Shown piece after piece: positions 55,213-64,000 of a stretch of 64,000 nucleotides of DNA; positions within the stretch are counted from its first letter, which is position 1, and each line of letters begins with the position of its first letter. The notes below the pieces were generated by a model, which saw nothing but the letters and a program-made list of their open reading frames with translations, was not told the origin of the DNA and made no database searches. The DNA is from Blastopirellula sp. J2-11 (GTDB taxonomy: Bacteria > Planctomycetota > Planctomycetia > Pirellulales > Pirellulaceae): assembly GCF_024584705.1 (NCBI RefSeq), contig NZ_CP097384.1, positions 4,278,001 to 4,342,000 on the forward strand, in the 5' to 3' direction. The position numbers were made by a program, and so were the translations under genes.

Positions 55213-57654
55213 ATGCGTCCTGTCCGACGATCGTGGAGTCTCGAATTGAGTCGTTTTAACACCCAACTTGTCTTCCCCTTAGCCTGTCTGTTTGCGATCT
55301 GCACCGCAAGCTTCGCCCAGGAAGAAGTCGACTATGCACGCGACATTCAGCCGCTGTTAGCCAAACGATGCTACTCGTGCCATGGTCCAGGCGACGTTGA
55401 ATCGGGACTACATATTGATACGCGCGAAGGCGCACTGGCCGAAGCCGATTCTGGCATGGCTGCGATCGTGCCGGGCGAACCGGACGAAAGTGAGCTGCTG
55501 CGCCGCGTTGTCTCGACCGACGAGTTCGAACGAATGCCGCCGGAAGGTAAGCCGCTGAAGTCGGAAGAAATTGCGTTGCTACGTCAATGGATCAGCGAAG
55601 GTGCGAAATGGAAAAAGCATTGGGCGTTTGAAAAGCCGGAGCCGCAAACGCCTCCCGAGGTGCAGCACCAAGAGTTGGTCGCCAATCCGATCGATAACTT
55701 TGTGCTAAAGCGACTGGAAACCAACGGCTTGCAGCCGAATCCGAGCGCCGATCGCCGGACGTTGATCCGCCGTGCCTATTACGACCTGACCGGTCTGCCG
55801 CCGACCTACGACGAGATCGAAGCGTTCGCCGCCGACGAGTCGCCGCAAGCCTATGAGAATCTGGTCGATCGTCTGCTTGCTTCGCCGCAATACGGCGAAC
55901 GCTGGGGACGTCACTGGCTCGACCTGGTGCGCTTCGCCGAAACCAATAGCTTCGAGCGCGACGGCGATAAGCCCGACGCCTGGAAGTATCGCGACTATGT
56001 GATCCGCTCGTTCAACGTTGACAAACCATACGACCAATTTTTGATCGAGCAATTAGCGGGGGACGAGATTCCGAACCCGACGCCTGAGTCTATCATCGCA
56101 ACCGGATACTATCGCTTGGGCGTGTGGGATGATGAGCCGGCCGATCCGCTGCAACACGAGTTCGATCATTACGACGACCTGGTCAACACGACCGGTAAAG
56201 CGATGCTTGGGCTGACGATCAATTGCGCTCGCTGCCATGACCATAAGATCGACCCGATCCCGCAGACCGACTACTACGAAATGGTCGCGTTCATGCGAGA
56301 CGTCGCCCCGTATGGCAAGCGCGGCGACATCTCGAACAGTCGGCGAGAAATCACCTCGGATGATATTCGCAAACTTCATGATGAAGCGGATGAAAGAATC
56401 GGCCGCCTGCAAGGCGAGCTCGACGAGATCTATCGCCAGGTCGTCGACAAATTGCCGGAAGGAGAGCGCAACGAAGCTCGCAATCCGAAAAAACGCCGTG
56501 AACTGGAGAAGCGAATCGGCGAGTTTCTACCGGAGCAGAGCAAGCTCTATGAAGAACTGCGACAGCAATTACGAGAAGCCCGCACTGAGCAGAAACAGCT
56601 TCCTCAGCGCCAGTTCGCGATGGCCATCAACAAAGCGTTGAATCCGCCGCCGGAGACGCACTTGATGATGCGCGGTAATCCGCACGTTCCAGGAGATGAG
56701 GTGAAGCTGGGCTTTCCTGATATTTTTGAAGCCCCCGAACCGGTGATCATTCCGCCTGCCGGTGGAAAAACGTCAGGGCGTCGCTTAGCGCTGGCCAAGT
56801 GGATCGCATCCGACGACAATATGCTGACGTCGCGTGTGATGGTCAATCGCTTGTGGCAACATCACTTTGGTCGCGGCATCGTCGCTTCGACCGACAACTT
56901 TGGTCAGCTTGGTTCGCAGCCGACCCATCCCAAGTTGTTGGATTGGCTGGCCGAGCAGTTTGTGGCCAGCGGCTGGAGCATGAAACAGCTGCATAAGCTG
57001 ATCATGATGTCCAATACGTATCAAATGTCGTCCGCAGGTTCCGAGCAAGCGTTAGCGAAAGATCCAGCGAACAATCTGCTGTGGCGTCACGACATGCGTC
57101 GTCTGTCGGCCGAAGAGATTTACGATTCGCTGTTGGTCGCCAACGGTTCGCTGAACGACAAGATGTTTGGCCCCAGTTACTATCCAAAAGTTTCCGACGA
57201 AGTCAAAGCAGGGCAGTCGCAACCCGGCGCCGGTTGGCATAATTCGTCGGAAGAAGAGCGAAATCGTCGTGCGATTTACATCTTCGTCAAACGCTCGCTC
57301 ATTCCGCCGATGTTGGCGAATTACGACTTCCCCGAAACCGATGCGCTTTGTCCTGAACGTTTCGCGACGACGCAGCCAGCCCAAGCGCTCGGCATGCTCA
57401 ACGGCGACTTTCTGAATGAACAGGCGAAAGAGTTTGGCGACTTGCTTCGCAAAGAAGCGCCCGGCGACTTGCGTCAGCAGATCGTCTTGTCGATCGAGAA
57501 AGGACTGGGACGCGACGCGACCGAGGCCGACATCCAATCAGGCGAAGAGCTGATCGCCAAACTAAAAGAGAAGCACACGCTCAGCGATGATCGAGCGCTC
57601 GATCTCTATTGCTTGATGGTGCTGAACTTGAACGAATTCATTTTTATCGACTAA
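55213..57654 (+). CDS. Planctomycete cytochrome (PSCyt1-DUF1549-DUF1553) protein
   Basis: 813 aa. The signal peptide ends near SFAQE (about residue 36); TTG 55246 is an alternative start. The PSCyt1 domain follows with one heme c site, RCYSCHG (Cys53, Cys56, His57). Next come DUF1549/PSCyt2 (NPIDNFVLKRLETNGLQPNP, LLASPQYGERWGRHWLDLVR) and DUF1553/PSD1 (LASRV-like MVNRLWQHHFGRGIVASTDN, then WRHDMRRLSAEEIYDSLLVA). A coiled-coil insert lies around residues 390-470. These proteins are planctomycete-typical, exported, with no established reaction. It is always paired with a DUF1501 gene, as here. Confidence 0.95.
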   Translation: MRPVRRSWSLELSRFNTQLVFPLACLFAICTASFAQEEVDYARDIQPLLAKRCYSCHGPGDVESGLHIDTREGALAEADSGMAAIVPGEPDESELLRRVVSTDEFERMPPEGKPLKSEEIALLRQWISEGAKWKKHWAFEKPEPQTPPEVQHQELVANPIDNFVLKRLETNGLQPNPSADRRTLIRRAYYDLTGLPPTYDEIEAFAADESPQAYENLVDRLLASPQYGERWGRHWLDLVRFAETNSFERDGDKPDAWKYRDYVIRSFNVDKPYDQFLIEQLAGDEIPNPTPESIIATGYYRLGVWDDEPADPLQHEFDHYDDLVNTTGKAMLGLTINCARCHDHKIDPIPQTDYYEMVAFMRDVAPYGKRGDISNSRREITSDDIRKLHDEADERIGRLQGELDEIYRQVVDKLPEGERNEARNPKKRRELEKRIGEFLPEQSKLYEELRQQLREARTEQKQLPQRQFAMAINKALNPPPETHLMMRGNPHVPGDEVKLGFPDIFEAPEPVIIPPAGGKTSGRRLALAKWIASDDNMLTSRVMVNRLWQHHFGRGIVASTDNFGQLGSQPTHPKLLDWLAEQFVASGWSMKQLHKLIMMSNTYQMSSAGSEQALAKDPANNLLWRHDMRRLSAEEIYDSLLVANGSLNDKMFGPSYYPKVSDEVKAGQSQPGAGWHNSSEEERNRRAIYIFVKRSLIPPMLANYDFPETDALCPERFATTQPAQALGMLNGDFLNEQAKEFGDLLRKEAPGDLRQQIVLSIEKGLGRDATEADIQSGEELIAKLKEKHTLSDDRALDLYCLMVLNLNEFIFID

Positions 57655-57723
57655 CCAAACTGCAGTTGCGGCGGCGATTGTTTCGATCGCCGGTTCCACT
57701 TTGCAGAAATGGAGAGAAATAAG

Positions 57724-59196
57724 ATGGCCCACAACAACCTTCCTCACGGCGACTTTTGCGGACGAACTCGACGCGAATTCCTTTGGGAAACCGGAGGCAA
57801 GTTCACCGGGCTCGCGCTGACGGCGATGCTGGCGAAAGATGGCTTTATGGCCGATCAGGCCAAAGCGTCGGAAGGCGAAAAAACCTTCCAGAACCCGCTG
57901 GCGGCGAAGGCTCCTCACTTTCCGGCCAAAGCGAAGAACGTCATTTTCCTCTTCATGTACGGCGGCCCCAGTCATGTCGATACGTTCGACTACAAGCCCG
58001 ATCTCTATCCGCTCGACGGCAAGACGATCCCGGTAAAAACCAAAGGCCGCGGCGGCGCCAAAAACGAAGGACGCGTTGTTGGTCCTAAATGGAAATTCAA
58101 ACCTTACGGCGAATCGGGCCAGATGGTTTCGGATCTGTTTCCCCATCTGGGAAGCTGCGTGGACGACATCGCCTTTTTGAAGTCGATGACGGCCGAATCG
58201 CCGATCCACGGCTCGGCCATGTTGAACATGAACTCTGGTCGCATTTTGAGCGGCTTCCCTTGCATGGGTTCGTGGGTCAACTACGGACTCGGCAGCGTGA
58301 ACGAAAACTTGCCGGGGCATGTCGTCATGCTCGATCCGACCGGCGGTCCGATCAGCGGCGCCAAAAACTGGTCGAGCGGGTTCATGCCGGCGACCTATCA
58401 AGGTTCGATCTTCCGTTCCAAAGGAGCGCCGATCATCGACCTCAAACCGCCGCAAGGGATCACGCGTGAAATGCAGCGGGACATTCTCGATACGCTAAAA
58501 GACTCGAACGATCGCCACTTGGCGTCGCGCTTCGATAATTCGGACCTCGCGGCGCGGATCGCCAGCTACGAGTTGGCCTACAAGATGCAAGAGTCGGCGC
58601 CGGAAGCGGTCGACTTCGCCGACGAAACCGAAGATACGATCAAGCTGTACGGTATGGACGATCCGCAGACCGAAGAGTTTGGCCGTCGCTGCTTGATGGC
58701 GCGCCGCTTGGTGCAACGAGGCGTTCGCTTCGTGCAACTCTACTCCGGCGGTCACCACAACGACGCCAACTGGGACGCGCACGGCGACCTGGTGAAAAAC
58801 CACACCTACCATGCAGGCCGTACTGACAAGCCGATCGCCGGGTTGCTGAAAGACCTGAAGCGAACCGGTCTGCTGGATGACACGCTAGTGATCTGGGGGG
58901 GCGAGTTTGGTCGTCAACCGACGGCCGAATATGCGGAGGGAACCGGCCGCGATCATAACTCGTACGGCTTCACCATGTGGATGGCCGGCGGCGGTATCAA
59001 AGGGGGAACGACGGTTGGCGCAACCGACGAGCTAGGCGCCGAAGCGGTCGAACGTCCCCTGAAGGTGAAAGACATGCACGCGACGGTGCTGCATCAACTG
59101 GGACTCGATCCCAATCATCTCAGCTACTTCTACAGCGGACTGGATCAAAAACTGACCGGCGTCGAACATGTCGAACCGATTCACGAGATCATCTAG
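57724..59196 (+). CDS. DUF1501 Tat-exported protein
   Basis: 490 aa from ATG 57724, chosen because GGAGAG sits nine bases upstream; ATG 57709 is in frame. A twin-arginine signal is present (RTRREFLWETGGKFTGLALT). The DUF1501 (PF07394) domain fills the rest: VIFLFMYGGPSHVDTFDYKP, HGSAMLNMNSGRIL, DTLVIWGGEFGRQPTAEYAE and GRDHNSYGFTMWMAGGGIKG. The fold is alkaline-phosphatase/sulfatase-like. It is coupled to the PSCyt gene, 69 bp upstream; folding in the cytoplasm before export suggests a bound cofactor or metal. Function is unknown. Confidence 0.95.
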   Translation: MAHNNLPHGDFCGRTRREFLWETGGKFTGLALTAMLAKDGFMADQAKASEGEKTFQNPLAAKAPHFPAKAKNVIFLFMYGGPSHVDTFDYKPDLYPLDGKTIPVKTKGRGGAKNEGRVVGPKWKFKPYGESGQMVSDLFPHLGSCVDDIAFLKSMTAESPIHGSAMLNMNSGRILSGFPCMGSWVNYGLGSVNENLPGHVVMLDPTGGPISGAKNWSSGFMPATYQGSIFRSKGAPIIDLKPPQGITREMQRDILDTLKDSNDRHLASRFDNSDLAARIASYELAYKMQESAPEAVDFADETEDTIKLYGMDDPQTEEFGRRCLMARRLVQRGVRFVQLYSGGHHNDANWDAHGDLVKNHTYHAGRTDKPIAGLLKDLKRTGLLDDTLVIWGGEFGRQPTAEYAEGTGRDHNSYGFTMWMAGGGIKGGTTVGATDELGAEAVERPLKVKDMHATVLHQLGLDPNHLSYFYSGLDQKLTGVEHVEPIHEII

Positions 59197-59227
59197 AACC
59201 GCAGTCCCCTTCCAACGATATGCACAG

Positions 59228-59254
59228 AGCTGGCCCACAAGCCAGCTTTTTTTT
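59228..59254 (+). terminator. Rho-independent terminator
   Basis: AGCTGGC and GCCAGCT pair around CCACAA and are followed by eight T. It ends the PSCyt-DUF1501 unit. Confidence 0.93.
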
Positions 59255-59373
59255 GCATTCGCCAATCGTAACAGCTTGCCTCCCACCGACTCCTCTCCCT
59301 GCATGGGTGGCAGGAATGCTAGAATCGAGCTCGCAACTCGGGTGGAACGACTTTCGATTCAGGAGGCAAGACG

Positions 59374-60960
59374 ATGGGCGCAATGGATCTAACTCCCTAT
59401 GGCATAACCGTCGCGGACGTACGCCGCAATCTGGCCCCTTCGCGGCTGTATGAAGAAGCGATTCGCGTTGACGAAAAAGCGGCGATCGCCGACTCCGGCG
59501 CATTGATCGCCTATTCCGGCGAAAAAACAGGGCGATCCCCCACCGACAAACGGATCGTTCGAGCGGACGAATCGGAACACGAAATCTGGTGGGGATCGGT
59601 CAATATCAACATTGACGAAGCGACCTACATCATCAATCTCGAGCGAGCCAAAGATTATCTCAACACACGAAAAGCGCTGTACGTGGTCGATGCGTTCGCC
59701 GGCTGGGATCCCAAATATCGGCTGAAAGTCCGCGTTATCTGCTCGCGTCCGTACCACGCGCTCTTCATGCACACGATGTTGATTCGTCCGACGCAAGAAG
59801 AGCTGGCCAATTTCGGTGATCCCGAAGTCATTATCTACAACGCGGGACAATTCCCCGCGAATCAACACACGCCGGGGATGACCTCCAAGACCAGCGTGGA
59901 CGTCAATCTAGAAAAGCGGGAGATGGTGATCCTGGGAACCGAATACGCCGGTGAGATGAAAAAGGGCGTCTTCACTATGATGAACTACTACATGCCGAAA
60001 CTCGGCGTACTGTCGATGCATTGTTCTTCGACGACCGATCCGCAATCGGGACATAGCTCGGTGATGTTTGGGCTCTCTGGGACCGGCAAAACGACCCTCT
60101 CTGCCGATCCCAAGCGTTTGTTGATCGGCGACGACGAACATTGCTGGTCAGATGACGGCATCTTCAATATTGAAGGAGGCTGCTACGCCAAAGCGATCGA
60201 TCTGGCGCCCGACTCCGAGCCGGAGATCTTCCAGGCGCTTCGATTTGGCGCCGTGCTCGAAAACGTGGTCTACGATGAAGACGACCACCACGTCGACTTT
60301 AGCAATACCAGCATCACGCAAAATACGCGCGGCGCGTACCCGATCGAATTCATTCGCAACGCCAAGATTCCCTGCATCGCTGGTCACCCGGACGATGTGA
60401 TCTTTTTGACCTGCGACGCGTTTGGCGTCTTGCCGCCGGTCAGTCGCCTATCGCCAGCACAAGCGATGTATCACTTCATCAGCGGCTACACCGCCAAGGT
60501 CGCCGGGACCGAAATGGGCGTGAACGAACCGCAAGCGACGTTCAGCCCCTGTTTTGGCGGACCGTTTTTGGTTTGGCATCCCGGCAAGTACGCCGAGTTG
60601 TTGGCCGAGAAAATGGCGAAGCACAACGCCAAGGTTTGGCTGGTCAACACCGGCTGGGCAGGCGGAGGTTACGGCGTCGGATCGCGCTTCAAGCTGAAGT
60701 ACACACGCGCAATTATTGATGCGATCCATGGAGGCGTCCTCAGCGACTGTAAGACGGCGACCGATCCTTATTTTGGCGTGGAGACCGTCACCGAAGTTCC
60801 CGGCGTACCAAGTGAGCTCTTAGTCCCCAAAACCAGTTGGCCCGACGCCGCCGCCTACGAGCAAGCGGCGAAAAAACTGGCGGGGCTCTTTATCGCCAAC
60901 TTCGAGAAATATGCAGGCGGCGTCAGCCCAGCGGTGCTGAATGCCGGCCCTAAGGGCTAA
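59374..60960 (+). CDS. pckA: Phosphoenolpyruvate carboxykinase (ATP)
   Basis: 528 aa. It converts oxaloacetate and ATP to PEP, CO2 and ADP at the entry to gluconeogenesis. Kinase-1a motif GLSGTGKTTLSADPKR (about residues 232-247), kinase-2 DDEHCWSDDGIFNIEGGCYA and the GRSPTDKRIV and NTGWAGGGYGVGSRFKL blocks mark the ATP-dependent class; length is typical. MGAMDLTPYGI opens the protein; ATG 59383 is an in-frame alternative. AGGAGG lies about nine bases upstream of 59374. It stands alone. Confidence 0.97.
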   Translation: MGAMDLTPYGITVADVRRNLAPSRLYEEAIRVDEKAAIADSGALIAYSGEKTGRSPTDKRIVRADESEHEIWWGSVNINIDEATYIINLERAKDYLNTRKALYVVDAFAGWDPKYRLKVRVICSRPYHALFMHTMLIRPTQEELANFGDPEVIIYNAGQFPANQHTPGMTSKTSVDVNLEKREMVILGTEYAGEMKKGVFTMMNYYMPKLGVLSMHCSSTTDPQSGHSSVMFGLSGTGKTTLSADPKRLLIGDDEHCWSDDGIFNIEGGCYAKAIDLAPDSEPEIFQALRFGAVLENVVYDEDDHHVDFSNTSITQNTRGAYPIEFIRNAKIPCIAGHPDDVIFLTCDAFGVLPPVSRLSPAQAMYHFISGYTAKVAGTEMGVNEPQATFSPCFGGPFLVWHPGKYAELLAEKMAKHNAKVWLVNTGWAGGGYGVGSRFKLKYTRAIIDAIHGGVLSDCKTATDPYFGVETVTEVPGVPSELLVPKTSWPDAAAYEQAAKKLAGLFIANFEKYAGGVSPAVLNAGPKG

Positions 60961-61083
60961 CCGCGATTTAAGCCAGAACGAACATGAACACGCCGCCGCA
61001 TTGCTGGTGGCTTTTTCATGCGCCGCCAGCAAAACATCGGCACAAATTTATCTGACGGCATAGATCTTGCGGTTCGTCTTGAT

Positions 61084-61545
61084 ATGAGTACCAACGAATC
61101 GCCCGACATGGCGGAGATCGAAAAAATTGTCCAGCGCGTTGTTGAGCGTCAACAAGCCGATTCCAGCGCGAAAGAGCGTAATATGCGCCGACAGCGTAAA
61201 GCGAAGCAACGACGCAAACAACGTCGTAAAATGGGGCGTTCACTGGAGGTCGTAAAATGGTGCATGATTGTTAGCGTGTTTCTCACATTGGTCAGTATGG
61301 TCAGCGTTGCCTGGACTGCCTATCAAGTCGACCGGACTGTGAATATGGTCGAAAGTGAAATCGCGAATTTTCGCCAAACCATCTACAATCCGGTCGAAAA
61401 TGCTGCCGCGGCATTAGGGCGACAAGTGGACGAAAGAATCGAAGCTTACTTCCAAGAAAAACCAGCAACCAAAGTAGAGAATCAACCCGGCGATGAAGAG
61501 ATGAAAATGTTAGAGGAAGGTACGGAAACCGATAACGTGGAATAA
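61084..61545 (+). CDS. Small basic, single-helix membrane protein
   Basis: About 153 aa from ATG 61084; ATG 61018 adds 22 residues and cannot be excluded. An acidic start is followed by a strongly basic helix (RQRKAKQRRKQRRKMGR), one transmembrane helix (WCMIVSVFLTLVSMVSVAWT) and a coiled-coil-like amphipathic stretch with an acidic end (GDEEMKMLEEGTETDNVE). The positive-inside rule places the N-terminus in the cytoplasm. I recognise no family. It is in the same direction as pckA but 120 bp downstream. Confidence 0.65.
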   Translation: MSTNESPDMAEIEKIVQRVVERQQADSSAKERNMRRQRKAKQRRKQRRKMGRSLEVVKWCMIVSVFLTLVSMVSVAWTAYQVDRTVNMVESEIANFRQTIYNPVENAAAALGRQVDERIEAYFQEKPATKVENQPGDEEMKMLEEGTETDNVE

Positions 61546-61905
61546 GGCCAAGATCGTCAGACCATCAGCGGATTGGTTGACAGGCATCCGCGCTGGTTAT
61601 TAGGCGTTCATCATTGAGCTGCCAATACCGATTCAGAACGCGTCATATAAATGGGGCCGCGTGTTCAAACTTTCGCTTTTCTTCGGGCGCAAAGCCATTT
61701 TTGAAAAAGCCCAACAGATAGTAGGAATCTGGCACAGCAGGTGCTGTCTAGTCGCGTGAGATAGAACGCCAGAAGCTTGGTTCCTCATTTGGTCAGAGTT
61801 CGGATTCCCACCACCTTCGCAGCCGAACTGCCTGACAGAGTCCGCATTGCCCAGCGGCTCAATCACTTGTCGTCCCCTCAAGGTTATTTGGTTCTGGAGA
61901 TTGTC
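61546..61905. other. 360-bp gap without a clear gene
   Basis: No supported gene. A near match to a -24 element (TGGCACA at 61730) lacks the -12 TTGC. The final bases hold the GGAGA ribosome site of the BON-domain gene. Confidence 0.4.
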
Positions 61906-62169
61906 ATGCCTGCGATGCCATTGATGTCGGCTGCGGATCGTTGCCTCGAATTGGCGAACCGCGTTCGTCATGCGTTGGAACTGCTCGGATATCCCGATCT
62001 TAATCAAATCTCGTGCGAAGCCTCGACCGCCGACGAGATCACATTACGCGGCTCGACCAATTCGCTTTATCTGCGTCAGGCAGCGCACGCCGTGGCGCAG
62101 CACGTCCCTGGAGTACAGAAGGTGCGCAACCGTATCGTCGTGCTCGATCCCGTACAACCGGCAGCCTGA
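61906..62169 (+). CDS. BON-domain protein
   Basis: 87 aa from ATG 61906, which has GGAGA at a good distance; the frame back to 61777 lacks any signal. The single BON domain is typical: NRVRHALELLGYPDLNQISC, DEITLRGSTNSLYLRQAAHA, VAQHVPGVQKVRNRIVV. BON domains bind phospholipid membranes or partner proteins. It has no signal peptide. A hairpin terminator follows. Confidence 0.8.
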   Translation: MPAMPLMSAADRCLELANRVRHALELLGYPDLNQISCEASTADEITLRGSTNSLYLRQAAHAVAQHVPGVQKVRNRIVVLDPVQPAA

Positions 62170-62195
62170 TAAGTCGCCCCATTGGGCTGTCGCGT

Positions 62196-62239
62196 TAGGC
62201 TGGATGTATACCTGCAAATGCATCCAGCCTATTTTATTT
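62196..62239 (+). terminator. Rho-independent terminator
   Basis: TAGGCTGGATG (62196-62206) pairs perfectly with CATCCAGCCTA (62221-62231) and is followed by TTTTATTT. It closes the BON-domain gene. Confidence 0.87.
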
Positions 62240-62367
62240 CTTGGAGACTCTCGTCACTCTAAAACCGGCGATTGATCTCTCGTTGGGCGTGTCTCTAAAG
62301 TTCCATTAGCCGCCTGCGGTGGGTGGAGATCTCTTACGTCCCGATCCCCCTCTCTCCATCTGTGGAA

Positions 62368-63063
62368 TTACCAGATCCACCAATGCGGATAGTGGGGCTG
62401 CAAAGCCATCGCCATTCGCAGCGTGGCAGTGATCAACAAGTACGTCGCATAGATCATAAACCCAAGGATGAAATCGACTTCAAAACATCCCATTGCGGCA
62501 CACGATCCGGCCGCCAAACAGATGGAAACCCACATTAAGAGAACGGGAAACTCATCGGGCGAAATTCGGGCGAACGGAATCACCAGGGCATACAGCCCCC
62601 AGATCGCGGCGAACGCGACCGCACATAATGAAACGCGAATCCATAGCTCGCTGCCGTGAAACGCTTCGAGTTCATCATTGCGGGTAAACCAATAGGCGCC
62701 ATAGACCACAGGAAACGCCAACGCTAGTGAACCGATTACCAAGATCGGCGTTTTCGCCGCGTCATCCATCCCCCGCATCAGAAATGCGATCCCCAGCACC
62801 AGGATCGCCGAGACCAGAACGATCGCCAATGCGACCGGAGAGAACTTCGCGTCTTCGCGTTTGATCGGCTCAAAGACGAGCCGTCCGGCCGTATCTTTCA
62901 CGCCGCCGAACTGTTCTTTCTCATGTATGACGACTTGCTCATCGAGCGTGGGAACGCGAATCGTCTTTTTGCAGTTCGGACAGGGGCCCTCTTTGCCCGC
63001 AAATTTGTCGCTGACGTCATACCGTTTTAGGCAATGGGGACAAGTAACGCGTATTTTGTTCAT
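62368..63063 (-). CDS. Zinc-ribbon multi-pass membrane protein
   Basis: 231 aa from ATG 63063 (MNKIRVTCPHCLKRYDVSDK). Residues 8-31 hold a zinc ribbon with CPHC and CPNC pairs. A charged linker leads to six hydrophobic helices from about residue 76 to the end (VALAIVLVSAILVLGIAF, TPILVIGSLALAFPVVYGAY and on). It ends in an aromatic stretch, HYPHWWIW. This zinc-ribbon plus membrane plan is common in planctomycete proteins without known function. It is divergent from the related zinc-ribbon gene at 63303. Confidence 0.75.
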   Translation of the reverse strand: MNKIRVTCPHCLKRYDVSDKFAGKEGPCPNCKKTIRVPTLDEQVVIHEKEQFGGVKDTAGRLVFEPIKREDAKFSPVALAIVLVSAILVLGIAFLMRGMDDAAKTPILVIGSLALAFPVVYGAYWFTRNDELEAFHGSELWIRVSLCAVAFAAIWGLYALVIPFARISPDEFPVLLMWVSICLAAGSCAAMGCFEVDFILGFMIYATYLLITATLRMAMALQPHYPHWWIW

Positions 63064-63302
63064 GAGGGAAGATATTCCGGTCGAGAAAAGCAGGAGATTC
63101 GCTGCGTCTAGTTTGGCGAAGTCGGCAGTCTCGTCAAGCAATGAGGCGGTAAAGAATTTCAGCCGCAGCCCAAAAGCGAAGACGAGGTAAAGTCATGCCG
63201 GATCTTCCTAAATTTGCGTTACTTACGTTTGCTACTAAACTAGAATAAGCGACTTCCAGTTGGTCGTGATGCGCTGGCGACATTGTTAGGGATGAGGTCT
63301 TC

Positions 63303-63908
63303 GTGTCGGCTTCTAAAGAAAAAGATCTGGTCTTTCTCTGCCCCAATGGGCACAAGCTGCATGCGCCGCGGCGACTGCAGGGACAAGCGGGCCAATGCCC
63401 CCATTGTAACGTGAAATTCCGGGTTCCGGTGATCGATGTCGATGACGAAATCCACCCCGCCGGACACGATGCGTCGCCGCTCGACTCTTCGGTCGATGTT
63501 TCTGCATCGGCCCACAAATTGATTGGTCCTAGCCGCAGCGGCATCTTTGAGTCGGGCCCTGGTGATGCGGCCCAGAAGGACGAAGGAGGATTATCCAACG
63601 TCTTAGGACCGAGTGCCTCGCGCGGTTCCTCTCCCAGCATCGCTTTCAGCGGGTATGGGCGTCTTTTTCAGGAGTTTCTCCGCCTTTGGAGCCTTCGCCG
63701 CCCTGGCGCAACCGTCGAACTTCACCTGCCGGAAGGAGAGATCTTTGTGCCAGAGTACTTCTCTCCCTCCCGTTCGACCGCCGAATTCGGCTTTTTCGCG
63801 CGTAGCCCCAAATCGGGTGAATACACGATTCAAATCGTCCCTTGGCAGTCCGTCTGCCGGATCGTGGTCAGCGGCATCAAAGAGCTGCCAACCGATTTAA
63901 CCAGCTAA
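63303..63908 (+). CDS. Zinc-ribbon hypothetical protein
   Basis: 201 aa from GTG 63303. The N-terminal ribbon has one CxxC pair (CPHC) and a single earlier Cys-Pro-Asn-Gly-His (LCPNGHKLHAPRRLQGQAGQ), so the ligand set may be Cys-His-Cys-Cys. A disordered Ser/Gly/Pro-rich linker (about 50-115) leads to a C-terminal mixed domain (GATVELHLPEGEIFVPEYFS). The FRVPV-type ending of the ribbon is shared with the divergent protein at 62368. Function is unknown. Confidence 0.72.
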   Translation: MSASKEKDLVFLCPNGHKLHAPRRLQGQAGQCPHCNVKFRVPVIDVDDEIHPAGHDASPLDSSVDVSASAHKLIGPSRSGIFESGPGDAAQKDEGGLSNVLGPSASRGSSPSIAFSGYGRLFQEFLRLWSLRRPGATVELHLPEGEIFVPEYFSPSRSTAEFGFFARSPKSGEYTIQIVPWQSVCRIVVSGIKELPTDLTS

Positions 63909-64000
63909 GACGCCGTTAATCGGCGGCGATTAGTGCGGTTAACCCCTTAACAGGTTGTATGTTGCGCCGCGATTCACTCCTGGGCGAATCTCGCTCGCCA

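Noticed and set aside
61730-61745. TGGCACA-like second sigma-54 site
   Set aside because: The -12 half reads GTGC rather than TTGC and it does not lie at a useful distance from a gene with a clear leader.

Overview
The window looks like chromosomal DNA of a planctomycete, most likely of the Pirellulaceae (Blastopirellula/Bremerella-like). The basis is family content: two DUF1559 prepilin-like proteins, a PSCyt1/DUF1549/DUF1553 cytochrome protein with a DUF1501 Tat partner, a TIGR03067-type protein, an NPYQSP-type N-terminus, and several long conserved proteins I know only from planctomycetes. Base composition is moderately GC-rich and gene density is high, with 54 protein genes called. I saw no rRNA, tRNA, CRISPR array or prophage.

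Layout. 1-2.9 kb: DUF1559 protein with a companion lipoprotein and two small proteins. 2.9-6.6 kb (minus): a three-gene lipid-linked sugar set (GT-C-like membrane protein, GT2 transferase, LPG-synthase-like membrane protein). 6.7-11.5 kb: PerM-like transporter, an Asn/Ser-rich tail-anchored protein and a TlpA-like thioredoxin. 11.7-13.3 kb: an IS4-family element sitting inside a short palindromic repeat. 14.2-20.5 kb: tandem repeats, miaA, hisE-hisG, a DsbD-like protein and a phosphotransferase. 20.7-24.3 kb: a large zinc metalloprotease, an atypical P-II protein and a receiver-like protein. 24.8-26.2 kb: a second DUF1559/lipoprotein pair. 26.2-34.3 kb (minus): a chaperone block, groEL-groES-groEL-dnaJ-grpE, followed by fmdB-like, yacG and a membrane protein. 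34.7-42.2 kb (minus): small membrane and secreted proteins, the CBS-korA-korB-CBS operon, a conserved planctomycete protein and an esterase. 42.4-54.9 kb: ribBA, TPR, PilZ-like, LRR and PQQ-propeller proteins, ileS-purN, a ThuA protein and a XylR-type regulator. 55.2-63.9 kb: PSCyt-DUF1501 operon, pckA, small coiled-coil and BON proteins, and two zinc-ribbon proteins.

How it works together. The core is housekeeping: protein folding, histidine, riboflavin and purine synthesis, tRNA charging and modification, central carbon metabolism (ferredoxin-linked 2-oxoacid oxidation, PEP carboxykinase) and disulfide handling. Around it lie planctomycete-specific secreted and surface proteins. The most notable non-coding content is (i) an exact match to the sigma-54 -24/-12 consensus plus an upstream 13-bp palindrome in front of the chaperone block, and (ii) an unusual variety of palindromic repeat families, one of which appears to have been the target of the IS element.
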